Of a DNA stretch of 64,000 nucleotides, positions 58,798 through 64,000 are shown piece by piece. Both the position numbers and the translations under genes were made by a program. Source of the DNA: Endomychus coccineus (Eukaryota > Arthropoda > Insecta > Coleoptera > Endomychidae); NCBI GenBank assembly GCA_958510875.1, contig OY294068.1:20316297-20380296 (forward strand), read 5' to 3'. Position 1 is the first letter of the stretch. Each line of letters opens with the position of its first letter. Under the pieces are notes generated by a model. It was not told the origin of the DNA, ran no database searches, and worked only from the letters and a program-made list of their open reading frames with translations.

Positions 58798-59540
58798 CTA
58801 TTCTATCTGTGAAAAACTATGACGATTATCGTTCAACACTAACTTGTATGCAGAAAAAGTCCGCTCGACATCAACAGATGTTAATGGACATAATTCAGAG
58901 CTAGAGTATGCATTTAATGGCATTGCGATTTCTAGCGTGGTACTACTACCGTTAATATAACTGTTAATATTTTCAATGATTTCGAAATCGGAATTTTTAT
59001 TCAATATAATATTAAGTTTATTCCGGATTCTTTCTGGTACTATTTGTAAAGATTCCGAAAGCTTACTTTGAACCTCGAAAATTTCGCTTAATGCTTCCGA
59101 AAATAATAAAATAATTGACATAGGTAAGAAACTAACATGGTTATTGATTAAAACTAGCTGTTTTCTTGTAGTAATATTTGTAAATACTTTTTGGCTTGCT
59201 AAAATTGAAGTAGCTTCCTTTTAGTCAAGATTACTAACAAACCTATCTGGTAAAAATTTGCTGCATAAAAAACAGCAACATTTAGCCAGGTACCCCACCG
59301 TGTAATCACAGGTTGAAGAGGAAGCGGCCAATCAGGTAGTTCATTTTTGTATGCATGAGACATTTTGAAAATTTTTTTTCTACATTTGATATTAAATTGT
59401 TCACCTCTGAGTAATGAAGGACATGTGCAATACAAGTAATGTGAAGCATGTTAGCATAAAACAGTTTCAGAAATTGTCCTGCCTTCTTCATGTAAGGAGC
59501 TGCATCAGAAATGAACGGTAGGACTTTACGACGCATCTGG
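58798..59540 (-). pseudogene. hAT-like transposase relic
   Basis: Minus strand, N to [21 protein letters not shown] (the SD.A..M..A motif with the second catalytic acid), [12 protein letters not shown] (C..H..), [20 protein letters not shown] (the TRW motif), then SELCPLTSVDVERTFSAYKL and VLNDNRHSF, the hAT C-terminal dimerisation signature. The order is that of the CGGBP1-linked insect hAT transposases. Frames change at 59199-59306 and near 59121, so no intact protein is possible. No terminal repeats found. Confidence 0.8.
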
Positions 59541-59559
59541 GGTCAGGTCATTCTTGTAC

Positions 59560-60440
59560 TAACGTTGTCTCCAGGGAATTCGTGGAATTATCTTTTGGAA
59601 TGGGATGAATCTTTTGAGGTTGATGATTGTGACCATGACCCCGAATAGTCACTCGGCAGTCAAGATACCCTGATGACCTAGGTCGTTTCCCGGAATTGTT
59701 TCTTAAGACGCTCTGAATGCAAAAACATTCGTTTCCCGGAGGTTTTTTTTGGGGGACTGATCACGATTTTGGAGTCGACGATGCAGCTTTTGAACAGATC
59801 TGTAATGTCGACCTTAAAGAATTCAGAAAGAAAATACACATCAATCAAACTTGATTATGGAGTTTTTCAATTGTGGAGAAAATAATAGTGAAATATTTTG
59901 GATTTTAATGCCAAAAATGTTGAAAATTTCAATAACTTCGTTCGTATTTTCAAGCATTAATCTACAACAGATGAGTTTACGAAAAAAAACAACAAAAACC
60001 GTTTCATAACACAAGAACTTCCACATTTTGAATAATAGAGCTATCAGAAACAGTGAAAATCAAGTAAATTTCATTATTATCATTATCATTATTATTATTG
60101 ATTCTGACGACAGAGTCATGATCAGCGTCCAAAAAAACCCCGAGAGACGATTTTGGTTGCGTTTCTGAGCATATTAAAAAACAGTCCCCGGAGATGATCT
60201 AGGTACTCAAGATATCCTGACCACCAGGTGACTATTGAGGATCATGGTCAAAAGCGGCAACCTCAAGAGAATCTCCCTAACAAGTTTCACTCCATTGCTG
60301 GAGATAGTTTCATGAATTTCTTGGACGTGGATACCACAATATCTTGGCCCCCATGGTCATAGTTGTTCTAATCCGACTTCAAAATTGCGATCAGCGACCC
60401 CAAAAACCCCCGACTAAGAAATTCTGACTTGTTCTGGCTC
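59560..60440. repeat. Inverted and tandem repeat, arms about 230-260 bp
   Basis: 59570-59795 is repeated inverted at 60090-60345: shared blocks include TGACCATGA(C/T)CC.AATAGTCAC, GATACCCTGATGACCTAGGT (changed in the other arm), and GGTTTTTTTTGGGGGACTGA with GATC. A further partial unit at 60350-60430 (GCGATCAGCGACCCCAAAAA) repeats the start of the right arm in tandem. A short ATT/ATC microsatellite lies at 60071-60099. No coding. Confidence 0.65.
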
Positions 60441-60614
60441 TATCTGGTTTTCACATTAAATTTCAGCTCCTGAAAGTACATTGAAAAAGATGTATTTTCC
60501 TATGTAGAAATGCTCAAATGCCGCTTTTTATTCGATTTTTCTGGTTTTATTTCCTCGACTAGAGTGGGTATTGCCTGTATCAGCTTCATTGCTACCTAGT
60601 TGTATATCTGTGAG

Positions 60615-61315
60615 GGGTGAGGCCCATTTTATCCACTCCATTTTTTCCACTCTGCTTTTTCCACTCCGCTTTTTCCACTAATATATTTTCCACTAATACA
60701 TTTTTCCACCAGTTTATTTTTCCCTCCAGTTTATTTTTTAATACATGTAATAGTTTTATAAATGGATATCAAACAGGATATCAAAATTGTATATGGTGAC
60801 CGACAGCTTTTAAATATTCCAAAACTTCGCCTACACTTTTCCTATCTTCATATTGGCGAACTATTATTCGCTCTTCGTTTTTCACTCTGGACTGCTGTGT
60901 AGTTTTTTTAATTTGGTGGCCCAAATCCAGCTCGCGGATCATGGCCTCGGTGTCTCCTTGTCCTTTCTGTAGCTCGAAGAGGAAGGCGTAAAGACTAGGG
61001 TGGTTTTTTCCCACAACCACCTGGAATCTGTTGTGCCAACCTTCCGACACATTGTTGGTCCTCGACAGATTTTGTAACACGGGCTCGTACATGTTCCACA
61101 GGGAGGGGAAATAACTGTCAGACCAATGTGTTAGGTGAAACTGTCAGTTCAACGTATCAAACTGTCGTTGCTATGATACTTGTTCAAATCATTTCAATTA
61201 TACTATTTTCGAATTGGTGGAAAATCATCACTAGAAGAAAAAGGTTATTGGAAAGAAAAACTAGTGGAAAAATAAACCAGTGGAAAAAATGGAGTGGAAA
61301 AAGTGTCACCCAATC
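60615..61315 (-). mobile_element. 701 bp MULE derivative with 9 bp target duplication
   Basis: ATCTGTGAG flanks it at 60606-60614 and 61316-61324, the 9 bp size expected of Mutator-like elements. The ends share GGGTGA, and the subterminal regions are inverted arrays of TTTTTCCACT/AGTGGAAAAA units (60635-60735 and 61220-61300). The interior carries the last ~100 codons of a MULE transposase on the minus strand. It is an internally deleted copy. Confidence 0.88.
60781..61092 (-). pseudogene. MULE transposase C-terminal fragment, open
   Basis: The 103-residue frame reads LSRTNNVSEGWHNRFQVVVG, HPSLYAFLFELQKGQ, then EAMIRELDLGHQIKK and a basic tail with a YEDRKSVGEVLEYLK helix. RTNN..EGWH......HPSLY.F...LQ is the end of the MULE transposase domain. 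The fragment is uninterrupted, but the catalytic DDE part is deleted, so it cannot act alone. Confidence 0.8.
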
Positions 61316-61599
61316 ATCTGTGAGAAATATGTATAAATGTTACCCTTTCTGTTAGTTTGACCACTCACTGTATTCATAGCACAAAGGAGTGTTACCTGAA
61401 CTCAATTCTTGATTAATATGTGAAAGTATTGAGTATCCCTTTTTCAAGAAGGATTACCAAGAAAACAAGTAAAAGGCTGACGATTGGCGCAGTCTACAGT
61501 AACTATTAGAGTGGTTAATTATTAAAGTGTGCCAAGTATCCAACTGAAAGTAAACTTATACAAATGTGAAAAGGAGTGTTAAACATTTATAACAGTATA

Positions 61600-62560
61600 A
61601 TAGATTTGGTATTTTTGTTCAGTTCAATTTGGATGTCAATTTGTTCTCGATATTTTTCCGTACATATCCCAGGATAGCTGCTTATCTTACTGCTTGGAAT
61701 GTAGTCGGAGGGGCTCGACGGTATACTCAAGTTCCTCTCCTAGTATACGTGACACTCGTTCCCAAGGATGATGAACATAAACAGTGTCCAGGGTATATTG
61801 CGCAAAGGTATGACTTTCGATAATGAACATGTGTAATCTATTGTCCGACTTCCTAATTTTTGTTACGAATATTACGTTACAACGGACGACCACCTTATCC
61901 TGTTGGTCGATTGCCAAACTCGTATTGCATTAAAAATAAATATTTTCTCGAAATTCACAATATTCATCAGGCTCAATTAACTATCTCGCTTCAAGGTGTT
62001 AAACGTCTTGTTGAGTTAAATATATACAACAGTTGGCAATATAATGTAAAACTGATGTACAGTTTTCTTCGAAACGCCAAATGTTGGAAATTTCGCAAAC
62101 GTCAATTTTATTCTCATAAATGTATTATTTGTTATTTGAAGGAGCAGAACTCAACGCTTACAGCTATACACAAATGCACTAGTCTTGAAAAATTACTAAC
62201 GGTGTTCCAATTAAGAGCGTTACGTTATAACTACATGAGAAGTTACAGGAAACTGAAATTTGTAATTAAAATGTACGTAAACATGTACAGTGCATCCATA
62301 GCTGCTATGAAGGTCAGCTACTTTACGTATAATTCAAGATATTAATTATCTACGTGACGTATATTACGAAAGAATTTCCAGAAGCATATCCAGCCATTTA
62401 TGTAATGAATAATGCAATTCGTCTGTCGGTTCCCTCTACGACATTGAAAATCAATATTTTGCGTCAAATGAATGTCTGTATTGATGAGCTTTCTAGTTTC
62501 AATCCCAATTACGTTATTCATTCAAAGAATATAGTATATCTCACTCTAGTTTGACGGTGT
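61600..62560 (+). other. Three successive plus-strand open frames, unidentified
   Basis: Frames 61629-61823, 61860-62345 (161 codons) and 62354-62554 follow each other closely on one strand in AT-rich DNA. The middle one is rich in tyrosine, lysine and arginine with cysteine pairs (CIICYLKEQ); the last contains EFPEAYPAIYVMNNAIRLSV. I recognise no family and see no splice sites that would join them. They may be remains of one foreign or transposon gene, or chance. Confidence 0.25.
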
Positions 62561-62599
62561 TATTCTTTCCGCTAATGAGCCCGAGAAGTAGAAACAGCT

Positions 62600-64000
62600 G
62601 TTGTAACGCTTACCACGTTATTTGCATAAAGATCTCTGTAATGATTTGAATAACGATTTCTGCTCGGAATGTTAGATTTAAACTTGTATTGACCGAGTGA
62701 CATCTATCTTCCAATAGTCGATCGATAACTGACCCTGCGTCTGCGAGATTGAAGATATTTTCATCCCCTGAATGACAGTATTCTTCTGTGAAAATTATTT
62801 TGAACATGCTCAGGCATCTAATCCGAATCAATTTGTTGATTGCATGTATTGTAGATAATCATTTACATCATTGGATCATTGATGAAAGTTTGTAGGCAGA
62901 TGGGTACTGTCGTATTTTTATGGCTCGTTCAATTTAGCCGTTTTTTTATGAATTGTTAAAATTTCTGATTCATTACCAGGGATGAAGCCAAATTGTTAGG
63001 TTGTCTTTATTCCTTCGGAATAACCATCAACATTCATCCTCCTCGTAGTCCCTCAAAATCTTGACTGTGGATTCTATTCCATTTTTTTGTGCTAAAGCAG
63101 TTGGCGCTCAGGGTAATCCATTCAGTGACGAATCACAGGACAGGTTTCACTACGAGCCGTGAGAGTAAATAAATCTAGTGAGCTAGTTGGGATCATTAAT
63201 CACTACAGATTCACACAGTTCTAAGCGATGCCTTACACTGTACGAAATTTTTTAGCTGTGATGTTACTGATCTCTTTGAAGAGACAGATATACTACAATC
63301 GGAAGGATTGGAAACTTGTAATCCCTGTGAAACAATCCATTTCTCATCACAAAATGCTGTTGCATTTCCGGTACGTTTCACTTCTCATTTCTTTCAAATC
63401 TTCTTCATGGTGTCCCTCAATGGCAAATATTGTGTTGAATGAAATAATTCATCCAACTCTGATTTAAACTAATAGTTTTCAAGTGAAAATGACCAAGTGC
63501 CACGTGAATTTCCAAGAGACTGATTCAACTAAGAAAATATAATCGGTGGTTTCGGCATTTCTTCTGTTATTTATAATCCGTCCTTTTTCTCAAAAACCAA
63601 TCTTCAATTAGGTGAAGGATTCCCGAACTGTTTAACCAATATTTTTATCCATAGTGATCCTGCTTTCAATTTTATAGCAATGATATTTCTCTTGAGGCCT
63701 CTAATTCAGAAAGTTGAAAATTCTCAAATCTATCTGTCCTTTGTTAAATATTACTGAATGATTCCCTTCTCTACTAATTATATCAACTATAAACAAGAAT
63801 ACATTTAATAATAATTTTGATGATTAGACACAACTTCCCGATTTACGTGTGATACACTTTACGTAATTATTTGTTGTATGGAAGAAAGACGTTCAAAACT
63901 TCCACATCCAATCACAGCAGCTCTAAACATTCTGCTATCTAATCCTATCTAGATGGTTCAACATTGGAATTTATAATAAATTAGCAAAGCTAGTCGATTC
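62600..64000. other. No recognised feature
   Basis: AT-rich sequence to the window end; no gene or repeat recognised. Confidence 0.4.

Overview
This is insect genomic DNA, possibly from a beetle; the order is a guess. It is strongly AT-rich and eukaryotic in layout: spliced coding exons with GT/AG borders lie tens of kilobases apart, and the spaces are filled with decayed transposons, long inverted repeats, satellites and microsatellites. I see no operons, bacterial genes, CRISPR arrays, rRNA or tRNA.

Only one host gene is well supported. It lies on the minus strand as three exons whose splice sites and phases join exactly: 41501-41710 (phase 0 out), 27205-28394 (phase 0 in, phase 2 out) and 11036-11284 (one base completes the split codon). 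The last exon has a conserved insect sequence that I associate with the N-terminal extension of an RGK (Rad/Gem/Rem) small GTPase, Rgk1-like. The G-domain exons are not in the window and should lie beyond its left edge. The 13.1 kb and 15.9 kb introns hold most of the repeats. A short coiled-coil frame at 49957-50020 may be a further upstream exon.

From left to right: a 1.2 kb foldback (284-1512); non-LTR retrotransposon relics (3290-3870, 4560-4860); a probable pogo/Tigger element with a nested inverted repeat (6258-8648); a 1.4 kb palindrome (8745-10190); exon 11036-11284; non-LTR, DDE and MULE transposase relics (11.6-15.1 kb); a roughly 300 bp satellite whose units each keep TGACGTCA (18.2-19.4 kb); a 13-copy 44 bp minisatellite (20.5-21.06 kb); a PIF/Harbinger derivative that encodes only a MADF domain (21668-22689); nested Penelope-like elements (24.0-26.9 kb); exon 27205-28394; more Penelope relics (29.2-30.1 kb); a hAT element (31032-32728); a 209 bp MITE (34281-34489); a Crypton tyrosine-recombinase relic (34.6-35.4 kb); Penelope relics (35.8-36.6 kb); a 3.9 kb head-to-head Penelope insertion with a 13 bp target duplication (36927-40833); exon 41501-41710; a retrotransposon relic split by a 285 bp hAT-type MITE (42.6-43.3 kb); another Penelope palindrome with the best hammerhead-like motif (43.3-44.2 kb); further LINE, Penelope, MITE and hAT remains (46-59.5 kb); and a MULE with a 9 bp target duplication (60615-61315).

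The most striking theme is Penelope-like retroelements. At least five insertions are inverted head-to-head pairs, several carry hammerhead-ribozyme-like motifs in their terminal repeats, and the youngest pair is almost identical between arms. None of the transposon genes seen here looks intact.
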